32,011 nt of DNA from Methanobrevibacter sp. (GCA_030539795.1 JAUNXN010000007.1:1-32011), one strand, 5' to 3'. Shown: positions 24,206 to 32,010, counted from the stretch's first letter. The notes: generated by a model from the letters alone, not told the origin. Translations and numbers: made by a program.

Positions 24206-25063
24206 ATCAAATCCAGCTATGAATGCGGGGCCTGCATATTGAGGCAGGTTAAGGAAGTAATTGATTTGTCATGCTGCGATGAGGATTTGAAATTCGAATT
24301 GATGAGGGATTGCATTGTCATCATGGCAGATAATTTCAAGGATTCTCAACCCAACGGATTGGCAACAGTAGTCAATCAGCACATCAAGGAAAAAACAGGA
24401 TGTGAAGACGCCTATTTTAAACAGAAAGAAATCAGCAATGGAATTGCATTGTCCCTGATGGAGAAAGTCAAAGAGATTCTAAAGGCAAATGACAGTTTAG
24501 AGACCTACGTTAAAGTAGCTATTGTTGGAAATATACTGGATTTTGGAGCTTATAATGTAAACACTGATTTTAAAGAGTTGATAACAGGGAATCTGAATGA
24601 AGATCTAAGCATAAGTGAAATTGATGAATTTGAAAAAGCATTGAAGAGTCATGATGAAGTATTGTATCTGGTCGACAATTCTGGGGAAATCGTATTTGAC
24701 AGGTTACTGATTGAAAAGATACTGAAATATGATGTTGGCGTAATTGTCGCTGTAAAAAGCGGCCCGATTGTAAATGACGCTTGCATAAAGGAAGCTATTG
24801 ATGCGGGTCTGGATGAATTGGCCGAAATCATCACTCTTGGATGTGATTCAGGTGGGATTGTTGAGGAAATGTTTTCGGATGAATTTAGAAAGAGATTTGA
24901 TGAAAGCAGATTCATAATAGCTAAAGGAATGGCGAATTATGAAGGCCTTACCGAAATGGACTTGGAAGGTAAGGATGTATTTTCTCTTCTTTGCTCTAAA
25001 TGCAATCCAATTTCTAGAAATTTATCTGTTGAAATCGGTTCATTTGTGCTAAAGAAATTATGA
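24206..25063 (+). CDS. DUF89 family phosphatase, apparent ATC start
   Basis: A metal-dependent phosphatase of the DUF89/ARMT1 type, proposed to remove damaged phosphometabolites. Metal-site motifs are LVDNSGEIVFD, VKSGPIVNDAC and LGCDSGGIVEE. The typical archaeal N-terminus with CxxC is encoded as IKSSYECGACILRQVKE, but its codons start at 24206. No ATG or GTG, and no TTG before 24239, occurs in that frame after the preceding gene. The bases before ATC 24206 (TTGTGGTATC) match the position and type of sites seen before other genes here (TGGTGGTTTC before ATG 18305). So either ATC is the start codon or an ATG was mutated. TTG 24239 would remove the Cys pair. Confidence 0.75.
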   Translation: MKSSYECGACILRQVKEVIDLSCCDEDLKFELMRDCIVIMADNFKDSQPNGLATVVNQHIKEKTGCEDAYFKQKEISNGIALSLMEKVKEILKANDSLETYVKVAIVGNILDFGAYNVNTDFKELITGNLNEDLSISEIDEFEKALKSHDEVLYLVDNSGEIVFDRLLIEKILKYDVGVIVAVKSGPIVNDACIKEAIDAGLDELAEIITLGCDSGGIVEEMFSDEFRKRFDESRFIIAKGMANYEGLTEMDLEGKDVFSLLCSKCNPISRNLSVEIGSFVLKKL

Positions 25064-25198
25064 AAAAATTAACATTAGTTCATGCTGATAACTCATGCAT
25101 GCTTTTAAGTTAATTAATGGAAAGGTATTGGCACATATATTAAATTTAATTCAAAGTGGTAAAATTAGATAATATTGTGAAAATGGTGGTGTCAAACA

Positions 25199-25741
25199 AT
25201 GCAAAAAATTAAATACTGCCCAGATTGTGGAGAACCTCTTCAGGAGGATGCAATTTACTGCAAAAATTGTGGACATAAATTAAGTTCCAAAAAGGAAAGT
25301 TTTTTTAAAAGGAATCTAATCCCAATCATATTGATTGGCATTGTTTTAATTATCGCAATAGTTGCCATTACCAATTCCATCAACAATCACGATTCACAAA
25401 CCGTTGATGTAGGCACGATAAATTTTAAAATACCTTTGGAGTTTAATGAAAATACTTCATTTTTTTCGGCTGAAAATGACTCAGGCATTGTAGTTACATC
25501 TAAAACATTTGAAAGCTCAACTGATGTAATTATGATTACTGTTATGTATTCGAGTGATACTTATATTGATGCAAATTTGGTCAATGATCAGATTGGAGGG
25601 CATAAACAGGAAATGTTGGGATACAACGGATTTCTTCGTGAAAGTCATGGAATATATTCGTTTTCATTTGTTAAAAAAAATATGCTAATCACAATATATG
25701 CAAGTGACATTGAGTTATTTGATGAAATATCGGTACTGTGA
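25199..25741 (+). CDS. Zinc-ribbon membrane protein
   Basis: A 180-aa protein. The N-terminal zinc ribbon has two CxxC knuckles (YCPDCGEPL and YCKNCGHKL). A basic stretch and one membrane helix follow (LIPIILIGIVLIIAIVAI), then an outside domain of about 115 aa with little similarity to anything I know (VDVGTINFKIPLEFNENTSF). Such zinc-ribbon/TM/unknown architectures are numerous in Methanobrevibacter, with no assigned role. A GGTGGTG site precedes the start. It is monocistronic. Confidence 0.8.
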   Translation: MQKIKYCPDCGEPLQEDAIYCKNCGHKLSSKKESFFKRNLIPIILIGIVLIIAIVAITNSINNHDSQTVDVGTINFKIPLEFNENTSFFSAENDSGIVVTSKTFESSTDVIMITVMYSSDTYIDANLVNDQIGGHKQEMLGYNGFLRESHGIYSFSFVKKNMLITIYASDIELFDEISVL

Positions 25742-25850
25742 ATGAATTTTGAATGATTGACAAAACTTTCGTAAAATTGCATTAAATAATCATGAAATTA
25801 ATGAAATTATTGAGTATATTGGAATAAAATTATTGGTAAAAATAATGGAG

Positions 25851-25871
25851 ATTAGGAAAAATTTTCCTAAT
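25851..25871. terminator. Perfect palindrome between convergent genes
   Basis: ATTAGGAAAA, a single A, then TTTTCCTAAT: 10-bp perfect arms. It lies between the zinc-ribbon gene (ends 25741) and the minus-strand secreted protein (ends 25881). It is most simply a bidirectional transcription end, though neither side has a long T-tract beyond it. Confidence 0.45.
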
Positions 25872-25880
25872 ATGATTTAA

Positions 25881-26321
25881 TTAGCTAAAGAAAATAGGGT
25901 TTATGTCACTGGATACAACTTCCACATTCTCAATATGGAGAATATTGTTCAGTCCACTGCCAAATGTCCTATTTTCTACAACATTGCAGGTTATATTGTT
26001 AGTAACTGATATGCCGGTGGTTACATCTTCATTTATTTTAATAGCATCTGATGCATTCATTACCAGGTAATACTCATCAGTTGTATAAATAACATAATTG
26101 GAATCAAATTCTTTTAACCAGTTGAAGGTAGTATGGTTGTAAGATTTGAAGTAAGGCTCAATAGGTATTATACTGACCATTTCAGAAACGGTCATGGGAG
26201 ATTTGGTTTCAACAGATAATGTTGTGTTGTTTGTTGTATTGCTTTCAGTTATTGCATATGCCGCAGACAGCCCAATAACTGCAACTATTGCTATTACCAG
26301 CATTATTGTAATTTTTTTCAT
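25881..26321 (-). CDS. Secreted or membrane-anchored small protein
   Basis: A 146-aa protein with a clear N-terminal signal or anchor (MKKITIMLVIAIVAVIGLSA, then AYAIT) and a Thr/Asn-rich mature region with many N-x-S/T sites. The body (ESNTTNNTTLSVETKS, FDSNYVIYTTDEYYLVMNAS) has no domain I recognise. AAAGGTGC precedes the start. It probably faces the cell surface. No operon partner. Confidence 0.65.
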   Translation of the reverse strand: MKKITIMLVIAIVAVIGLSAAYAITESNTTNNTTLSVETKSPMTVSEMVSIIPIEPYFKSYNHTTFNWLKEFDSNYVIYTTDEYYLVMNASDAIKINEDVTTGISVTNNITCNVVENRTFGSGLNNILHIENVEVVSSDINPIFFS

Positions 26322-26662
26322 AATTGCACCTTTAAATATTATTTGATGGTTAATATGTACATTATTATATTTTTCATTTTATATTTTGAATAATATTGAA
26401 ATTAATGAAATTTTTATTAATGTAATATTTATTTGCCATTAGGTATATTATTAATTGCGCGGCGGTGATGGATTGAGTTATTTTATGATATTGTAATCTT
26501 ATGGTTGGTTTTTAGTTTTGAATACTTGCCCCAAAAAGTTTCGTTAAAAGCAAAACTTGATGTTTGCATAAAATTTAAATAAAATTGTATCTTAATAAAT
26601 TAATGTTGACAAAAATAAGTTGCATGCCATTTATTCTATAGATTATAATTGCTTCTGATATC
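26322..26662. other. Intergenic region without recognised genes
   Basis: AT-rich, 341 nt between divergent genes. The only G/C-rich spot, GCGCGGCGGTGATGG (about 26457-26471), looks like a ribosome site, but the ATG there is followed by a stop one codon later. I see no RNA gene or repeat. Confidence 0.5.
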
Positions 26663-27523
26663 ATGAAAAGAGATTCTAAATTTTTCAAATATTTTATTCT
26701 GACTGATCCTGGAAGTTTGTCAATGAAAGAGAGGATAGGCATCATTCTTATTCCTTTAATTTTTATCACATGTCTGTTATTGCACATGTTAATTACTTCC
26801 CATGAACCTTTGATATTATTTTGGCTGTTGGGGATTTGGGTATTCTTCATCGGTTTGGGTTATCCTCTGATTTATTTTGAAGAATATGATGAAAAGTACG
26901 GATGGTACTCCAAAATAAGGTTGGGTTCTACCTATCAGATTATGTCCAAAACCCTTTCTTATCTAATTCCGGGACTGATAATAAATATTCTATTTGTAGG
27001 ATTAATACTGGAAAACATAACAAAAGCCTCCCTAATAGATTTTGCATTCGTACTTCCCTTTTTAGCTTTATTTTTTAGGACTGATGTTTTTAATGATGAC
27101 AGTTCTGTTGAAGGTGAGGAAATCATTTTGGGATATCATCCAACAATTTATGGGCTATTGAGTTTAATTTTAGGCATTTATGGCTATTTAAATGTGGATA
27201 AATTATTGAATTCAAATTTTAACCTGGCAATCGCATTATTTATCATAACACTGATGTTCCAGATACTGCTTTTGATTCCGGACCAATTGAACAAGGTCCT
27301 GTTTTTTGAAGTCAGAAGAAAAGAAGGCTTTTTGGCATATGCCTGTTTGATGATATTATGTTATGCGATTCTGTTCTCCATTACTGCCGGAAGAGTCTTT
27401 TTAAGTGATATCAATCTTGATTTGTCATTTGAAGGCATTGCAAGAAAAGCTATTATCTGGGGAACGGGAATTATCATAGCAATACTTTATATACGAAAAA
27501 TTAAGGATATGAATCGGAAATAA
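26663..27523 (+). CDS. Polytopic membrane protein, function unknown
   Basis: A 286-aa protein with about eight membrane segments, including IGIILIPLIFITCLLLHMLI, LILFWLLGIWVFFIGLGY, LIPGLIINILFVGLILE, FAFVLPFLALFF, LLSLILGIYGYL, LAIALFIITLMFQILLLIP, AYACLMILCYAILFSITAG and IIWGTGIIIAILYI. The loop YFEEYDEKYGWYSKIRLGS is acidic and aromatic. I do not recognise the family. It stands alone in a region of low gene density; the ribosome site is weak. Confidence 0.7.
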   Translation: MKRDSKFFKYFILTDPGSLSMKERIGIILIPLIFITCLLLHMLITSHEPLILFWLLGIWVFFIGLGYPLIYFEEYDEKYGWYSKIRLGSTYQIMSKTLSYLIPGLIINILFVGLILENITKASLIDFAFVLPFLALFFRTDVFNDDSSVEGEEIILGYHPTIYGLLSLILGIYGYLNVDKLLNSNFNLAIALFIITLMFQILLLIPDQLNKVLFFEVRRKEGFLAYACLMILCYAILFSITAGRVFLSDINLDLSFEGIARKAIIWGTGIIIAILYIRKIKDMNRK

Positions 27524-27593
27524 TATTCTTATTCTATTCAACGCTATTGTAAAAATCCTTTAAATTTTTTATCTTCTTCGATAGGTCATAGCT

Positions 27594-27972
27594 ATGTTTG
27601 GAATAATTTCTTTCAAAACATTCGTTAGAAACTTAAATGATGGGAATAAAATTCCTGCAATAGGATTTGGAACATTTCTAATCCCCGCAGACGGAAGCAC
27701 ATGCAAAGCCGTTAAAACAGCACTGGATTTGGGCGTAAGACACATAGACACCGCTGTTGCTTATTTCAATGAGCAGGAAGTGGGCGAAGCCATTAATGAA
27801 AGCGATGTTGAAAGGGAAAACATTGGATAACCTCCAAAATGTGGCTTCAGGACTTTGCAAATGAGGACGCCAAAAAATCAATCGATTTGCCCTGGAAAAA
27901 CTGGGAACCGATTACATGGATTTGTACTTGATTCACCAGCCGTACGGAAAAGTTGATGAAGCATGGAATTAA
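27594..27972 (+). pseudogene. Decayed, truncated aldo/keto reductase
   Basis: The first 78 codons read as an AKR N-terminus (LNDGNKIPAIGFGTFLIP, LDLGVRHIDTAVAYFNEQEV). A 1-nt loss near 27826 shifts the frame; the next segment reads [21 protein letters not shown] second 1-nt loss near 27887 restores the third segment, [19 protein letters not shown], which ends at TAA 27970-27972. The remaining half or more of a normal AKR of about 270-280 aa is absent. The first 13 codons (MFGIISFKTFVRN) are not AKR-like and are duplicated in part at 29642-29679. The break coincides with a nested palindrome (27966-28020). Confidence 0.85.
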
Positions 27973-28020
27973 ATTGAATGCCACATTTCAGTGCTGAAAT
28001 GATATCATGCCATTTAATTC
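27966..28020. repeat. 55-bp nested palindromic element
   Basis: Outer arms GAATTAAAT (27966-27974) and ATTTAATTC (28012-28020) are perfect inverses. Inside is a second perfect pair, CATTTCAG-TG-CTGAAATG (27984-28001). It begins exactly where the aldo/keto reductase is truncated and lies 46 nt before the SpoIIM-like gene. It could be a miniature inverted-repeat element, a terminator, or a structured leader. Confidence 0.65.
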
Positions 28021-28066
28021 TTAAAAATTCACTGATTATTTGAAATGGCGGAAACCTATTTAACCG

Positions 28067-28714
28067 ATGGAAAATAAAATGAACCATATGCAATTAAAAG
28101 ATTTATTTGTTGAATCAATAAAAGACAACAAGAAACTCATAATCGGACTGTATGTTCTCTTCATAGCAGTTTTCATTGCATCATGGATTCTTGCATCTCC
28201 CCAAATGCAAAGCGTTGCGGGAGATATTACTCCTTTAAATAATCCACAAAACACCGGAGTAGGTCCGCTGGAGCTTTTCATTCAAAATGCAGGAGGAGGA
28301 ATCATGACCTACCTTGCATCAGTATTCTTTGCAATTCCGGCAATAGTAATGGTAATATACAATGCTGTCAACATAAGCCTAATAGGGCCATTGTTCGACA
28401 CCATCTTGCCAAATGGGGGCATAATGTTCATCCTTTACCTGATTCCGCATGGAATATTTGAAATTACCGCAACAATCCTTCAATCCACTGCGGGAATACT
28501 TCTGTTCAAGTTCATCTGGAAATTCATCAAGGCATGGAGAAGCAGCGACACCGACGGCGCCGGAGATGCTTATGAAAAAACAAAAAAGATACTGCTTCAA
28601 AGCCTGGCGCTGATGGTTATTGCAACAGTTCTTTTGATTATTGCAGCTCCGATTGAAGCATATGTTTCATTACCAGTTTCCCAATTTTTAATGGGAGTTT
28701 TAGGACTGAGCTGA
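28067..28714 (+). CDS. SpoIIM-like (DUF95) membrane protein
   Basis: A 215-aa protein with membrane segments LIIGLYVLFIAVFIASWIL, GIMTYLASVFFAIPAIVMVI, MFILYLIPHGIFEITATIL and LLQSLALMVIATVLLIIAA. The signature LIPHGIFEI is the conserved PHG-E motif of the stage II sporulation protein M family. In non-sporulating archaea the role is unknown; a link to membrane or wall remodelling is only suggested by the bacterial relatives. The start ATG 28067 is the longest option; ATG 28079 is also possible. Confidence 0.85.
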   Translation: MENKMNHMQLKDLFVESIKDNKKLIIGLYVLFIAVFIASWILASPQMQSVAGDITPLNNPQNTGVGPLELFIQNAGGGIMTYLASVFFAIPAIVMVIYNAVNISLIGPLFDTILPNGGIMFILYLIPHGIFEITATILQSTAGILLFKFIWKFIKAWRSSDTDGAGDAYEKTKKILLQSLALMVIATVLLIIAAPIEAYVSLPVSQFLMGVLGLS

Positions 28715-28746
28715 ATTCTTAAAACTCTCTTTTAACATTTTTCAAG

Positions 28747-29184
28747 TTATAATTTTGAATTAGGATTATAACACATGCACAATTTATCTGCAACCCTGGA
28801 AGGGTTGGATATTATCAAAATAGTTGGAGACATAACTTCTATTGTTGCATTTACGGCATTCTGAAATGTTAGATTGTTCAATGTGACAGTATTCTTGGAC
28901 TGAAAAATAAAAGGTGTATCCTCATTGAGTCCATCACTCGTATGATTATTGCCGTATAGTAAATTCATTATCCTTTTAATGTATATTTGGTTGCCGTCAC
29001 ATTTATCATCATGTTCTAAAGTTATTTCACCCTCACTTTCAGATATTAATTGATTTAGTTCACTGAAAGGATGATAATCTGGCAAATCTGAAATTACTTG
29101 AGTTTGATTATCTGATGCCTAAACAGCAGTGATACTAAACAAAACACATAAGATTATTAAAAATATCATTGATTTTGATTTCAT
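28747..29184 (-). pseudogene. Adhesin-like protein remnant with in-frame amber codon
   Basis: On the minus strand, ATG 29184 begins a good signal peptide (MKSKSMIFLIILCVLFSITA). Codon 22 (29121-29119) is TAG, and the same frame stays open for 123 more codons to 28747. The downstream part has the ASDNQ start of a mature chain, FSELNQLISESEGEITLEHD and VTLNNLTFQNA, as in Methanobrevibacter adhesin-like (right-handed beta-helix) proteins, which normally run to hundreds or thousands of residues. The repeats stop after one unit, so the gene is both interrupted and truncated. Confidence 0.7.
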
Positions 29185-29533
29185 TATTAATCTCCACTTA
29201 TTCTTTTTTGTTCAATTGCAAGAGCTTTAAAAAGTAATCATCATACTACAATCGAAGTTAAATTTACTTGGTGGTAGTCGTTTCTACAGTAGCCACTATT
29301 AGTTCCGAATTCAATCAGAAATAACTTTAAAAATTATTAAATTTAAAATTCAAGAGGGATATAACGCTTATGAAAGTGAAGCGGATGCAAATGTGGCGCC
29401 TGCAAAAACTGAAATGGTTATTAAGCATAATAAATAATGAATACAATTGATTATTTGCGGAAATCTTTATATTAGATGCATACTAGACAATAACTTGAAA
29501 TTAAATCCTATGAGGACTTATTATGCAGTAATT

Positions 29534-29565
29534 TTGAACATCCCCCTATGAAGGGGGAAATTCAA
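29534..29565 (+). ncRNA. Two-part hairpin, possible structured RNA
   Basis: Inner stem TCCCCCT-ATGA-AGGGGGA (29541-29558) has 7 perfect pairs and a tetraloop. It is flanked by CA/AA internal-loop bases and outer arms TTGAA (29534-29538) and TTCAA (29561-29565). The run of G-C pairs stands out in a region of very low GC. No promoter was identified. Confidence 0.35.
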
Positions 29566-29641
29566 CCTCCATGATTCAACAGATATCCTGTTTTTTCAAC
29601 CCTTGAATCTCCAAATTAATTCATATCGCAAAATCATACTT

Positions 29642-29679
29642 TGTTTGGAATAATTGCTTTCAAAACATTCGTTAGAAAC
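29642..29679 (+). repeat. 38-bp direct copy of the decayed reductase's 5' end
   Basis: Matches 27595-27632 at 37 of 38 positions (T/G difference after GGAATAATT). No reductase sequence follows this copy. Confidence 0.9.
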
Positions 29680-29743
29680 AGCATTTATTTTTCCTTATAT
29701 TAACTGATTAAACACTTAAAAATTCTTCTTTAAAAAAAGTTGT

Positions 29744-29786
29744 GAGGACATCATTTAATGCCCTTAAATTTGGGTAGGTTTCCTCA
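29744..29786 (-). repeat. Terminator-like unit, copy 1
   Basis: On the minus strand it begins TGAGGAAACCTACCC and ends GATGATGTCCTC, closely matching copy 2 (29835-29878) at both ends. The GAGGA/TCCTC ends can pair. Confidence 0.5.
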
Positions 29787-29834
29787 AAATTCATTCAATC
29801 GAAGACCATTCAAACCTTCTTTTCAGGGATTTTT

Positions 29835-29878
29835 GAGGACATTATCAAACCATGAAAAAAATGAGGGTGGTTTCCTCA
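29835..29878 (-). repeat. Terminator-like unit, copy 2, at the 3' end of cbiF
   Basis: On the minus strand it begins TGAGGAAACCACCC and ends GATAATGTCCTC. Its first part includes the cbiF/cobM terminator hairpin. Copy 1 lies about 50 nt further downstream on that strand. Confidence 0.5.
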
Positions 29879-29880
29879 TT
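29854..29880 (-). terminator. cbiF/cobM terminator hairpin
   Basis: On the minus strand AATGAGG-AAACCAC-CCTCATT (29880-29860) is a perfect 7-bp stem with a T run to 29855 beginning in the right arm. The stop codon TAA (29882-29880) abuts the stem. Confidence 0.75.
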
Positions 29881-30632
29881 TAACGATATTCATGTTTGAA
29901 GTTTTTGTCATATAGCTTGGATGCATTAAAGTCACCAGGGTCTAGGACATCTCCCACTACAATCATTGCAGTCTTTGTTATATTGGCATCTTTAACTTTT
30001 CCTGCAATATCCTTGAGGGTTCCTCTAATTATTTGCTGGTCTGGCCAAGTTGCCTTTTTGACAACTGCAACAGGGGTTGTATCTTCATAGCCCTCAAGCA
30101 ATTCATCAACCACCTTGTCAATCATGCCAATTCCCAAAAAGATGCACATTGTTGCATGGTGCTTTGAAAAGCTTGCAATGCTTTCGCCGCTAGGCTTAGG
30201 AGTTCTTCCTTCTGGACGTGTAATGATTACGCTTTGTGAGATTTCAGGCAGGGTCAATTCAGCTTCCAATACGCTTGCTGTTCCAAAGAGTGAGCTGACT
30301 CCAGGAATGATTTCGTATTCGATGTCATGCTTTTTAAGCTCACGGATCTGTTCGGCAATTGCTCCGTAGATTGAAGGGTCTCCTGTGTGTACACGGGCGA
30401 CCAATTTTCCTTCATTTACTGCTTCAGTAATGATTGCATCGGTTTCATCCAGATTAAGATATGCGCTGTTGTGGATTTCACAGCCTTCCTTTGCAGGGCA
30501 TAATACATCTTTGTTAACGAGTGAACCTGCATAGATGATTACATCAGCTTTTTCAATTACATTTCTTCCTTTGACGGTTATCAAATCAGGATCTCCAGGA
30601 CCTGCACCAATGAAAATAACTTTTCCTTTCAT
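29880..30632 (-). CDS. cbiF: Cobalt-precorrin-4 C11-methyltransferase
   Basis: A 250-aa SAM-dependent tetrapyrrole methylase (CbiF/CobM) adding the C11 methyl group in corrinoid biosynthesis, needed for the corrinoids of methanogenesis. Motifs are VIFIGAGPGDPDLITVKG at the N-terminus, IYAGSLVN, the SAM-site loop VHTGDPSIYGA, EIIPGVSSLFGTASVLEAEL and ITRPEGRTP. The length is normal. No other cob/cbi gene is adjacent in the window. The start ATG 30632 lacks a strong ribosome site. Confidence 0.94.
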   Translation of the reverse strand: MKGKVIFIGAGPGDPDLITVKGRNVIEKADVIIYAGSLVNKDVLCPAKEGCEIHNSAYLNLDETDAIITEAVNEGKLVARVHTGDPSIYGAIAEQIRELKKHDIEYEIIPGVSSLFGTASVLEAELTLPEISQSVIITRPEGRTPKPSGESIASFSKHHATMCIFLGIGMIDKVVDELLEGYEDTTPVAVVKKATWPDQQIIRGTLKDIAGKVKDANITKTAMIVVGDVLDPGDFNASKLYDKNFKHEYR

Positions 30633-30729
30633 GGTTAATTCTTTATTTCAAATATTATTTAATAATTTTGTATCAAAATTGACTTTAAATCTGAGAAAAC
30701 TTTATTAATTTCAAGGATAATTAAAAAAT

Positions 30730-31125
30730 ATGGATAATAAAGGTTTTATTTCAATTGAATACTTATTTTCATTGTTTATAATATTGATAATAGCGTGTAG
30801 TTTGTTATTTTATTCATCATCAACCATTAGTTCAAGTTTAAATATTGAAGATGCGGTATCCCATAGGATAATTTTGGATAGTGTTGCAAATGAAATCAGC
30901 CAGGTCAATTCAAATGGTGAAGGGTATTCAAAATACATTGAACTGCCTTCCGATAAGGGCTATTTTGAAATAACTGTTGACAAATCCAAATTGATGATTG
31001 AATATGACGGCAAAAAGGGAGAAACATTGCTTCCACTTTTGAATATAGATTCAAGGTACAAATTAGTCAGCGGAAATGGGTATCACATTTCAAAAAATGA
31101 CGAGGGAAAAATCGTGATAGCATGA
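30730..31125 (+). CDS. Pilin-like protein with class III signal peptide
   Basis: A 131-aa protein. The N-terminus MDNKGFISIEYLFSLFIILI has the archaeal class III (EppA-processed) pattern: a short basic lead, S8 and E10, then a hydrophobic helix. The rest is a small beta-rich domain (GYFEITVDKSKLMIEYDG). It probably forms part of a type IV-like pilus or surface filament. AAGGATAA precedes the start. The stop overlaps the start region of the next pilin-like gene. Confidence 0.75.
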   Translation: MDNKGFISIEYLFSLFIILIIACSLLFYSSSTISSSLNIEDAVSHRIILDSVANEISQVNSNGEGYSKYIELPSDKGYFEITVDKSKLMIEYDGKKGETLLPLLNIDSRYKLVSGNGYHISKNDEGKIVIA

Positions 31126-31619
31126 TGGATAATAAAGCGCAGATGTCAGCGGAGCTTCTGCTCTTGTTTGGAACCTTGATAATCATTCTGATGATTTCAA
31201 TGGTTTTTATTGCAGGTGAAAATGAGCTGAACGTTGCAATGGCAGCGGCCAGAAACGGTGCAATCGAAGGATTGGCAGCATCATCAAGCGGAATCTATCC
31301 TATTGACACTTACAGGGAATATTCCAATTCCAAAACTGGCCTGCTTTATCCGTATTCCGTTGAAATCGTAAACGTTTCATATGCGGAACTTGGCGAAGAC
31401 ATGAATTACGATAAGAAATGGATTCAATTTACGGTGTATGCAAAGACTTCAGACAGATTCGATAATGATGAGCTGGTTTCAATAGGAGATAGGATTAACT
31501 ATAACCTAAGAAAATCAGTTGCAATCAGTTTCAATACAACCCAAGCGACCAATAAATTGTACAATCCTGTTTTTTCACCCCATTATGTTTTCACAACAGC
31601 TAATGTTAAATGGGTTTAA
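31125..31619 (+). CDS. Second pilin-like protein with class III signal peptide
   Basis: A 164-aa protein starting MDNKAQMSAELLLLFGTLII. S8 and E10 align with the preceding gene's signal, and a hydrophobic helix follows. The mature part holds SVEIVNVSYAELGED and WIQFTVYAKTSDRF. ATG 31125 is preferred over ATG 31122 because it reproduces the MDNK start of the neighbour; both overlap the upstream stop. The pair probably encodes minor pilins expressed together. I see no peptidase or assembly ATPase nearby. Confidence 0.75.
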   Translation: MDNKAQMSAELLLLFGTLIIILMISMVFIAGENELNVAMAAARNGAIEGLAASSSGIYPIDTYREYSNSKTGLLYPYSVEIVNVSYAELGEDMNYDKKWIQFTVYAKTSDRFDNDELVSIGDRINYNLRKSVAISFNTTQATNKLYNPVFSPHYVFTTANVKWV

Positions 31620-31635
31620 GTCCAAAATATTATTC

Positions 31636-32010
31636 ATGTCAAGGTATGAAAAAGGAAAAGAGGTTTTGGAAGGCATTCAGGAAAGGTCTTTAGAGGAAAT
31701 ATTCGGGGCCATCGATGATATCGCACCGGATATGGCAAGATTTGTTGTTGAATTTCCATATTCCGAGATATACACACGTCCTGAAGTTGATTTGAAAACA
31801 CGCGAATTGTGCACTGTTGCGGCCCTGACCGTTCTTGGAACAATTCCTCAGCTCAAGGACCATATCGGCGCTGCCTTGAATGTAGGAAACAGCCCGACTG
31901 AAATCGTTGAGATAATAATGCAGATGAGTGCTTATGCAGGATTTCCAAAAGCCATAAATGGAATTCTAGCCGCAAAAGAAGTGTTTAAAGACAAAGGGCT
32001 GCTCGAGTGA
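31636..32010 (+). CDS. Carboxymuconolactone decarboxylase family protein
   Basis: A 124-aa alpha-helical protein of the CMD/AhpD-like fold. The core runs from LKTRELCTVAALTVLG through QLKDHIGAALNVGNSPTEIV to EIIMQMSAYAGFPKAINGIL. It has a single Cys in RELC and a His in KDHI; the CxxC of AhpD peroxidases is not present. In methanogens such genes are often near redox or surface genes, with unknown substrate. The start is ATG 31636, since the open frame upstream lies inside the pilin gene. The stop TGA is one base before the window end. Confidence 0.85.
   Translation: MSRYEKGKEVLEGIQERSLEEIFGAIDDIAPDMARFVVEFPYSEIYTRPEVDLKTRELCTVAALTVLGTIPQLKDHIGAALNVGNSPTEIVEIIMQMSAYAGFPKAINGILAAKEVFKDKGLLE

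Larger units (their letters stand above)
29185..29853. other. Gene debris and structured repeats, no intact gene
   Basis: About 670 nt with no intact gene. Short open stretches look like protein tails, for example one near 29355-29439 ending KTEMVIKHNK and one near 29499-29573 ending MKGEIQPP, but neither has a start. The stretch also holds a G/C-rich hairpin (29534-29565), a 38-bp copy of the start of the decayed reductase (29642-29679), and the first of a pair of related 43-44 bp units (29744-29786). Confidence 0.6.

Noticed and set aside
29119-29121. Amber codon in the adhesin remnant as pyrrolysine
   Set aside because: It falls at the signal peptide junction of a truncated gene, and Methanobrevibacter-type methanogens are not known to make pyrrolysine; decay is simpler.
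29379-29460. Short ORF starting MKVKRMQMWRLQ in the debris region
   Set aside because: About 26 codons with no ribosome site; another frame of the same stretch looks more protein-like, so this is a shadow.
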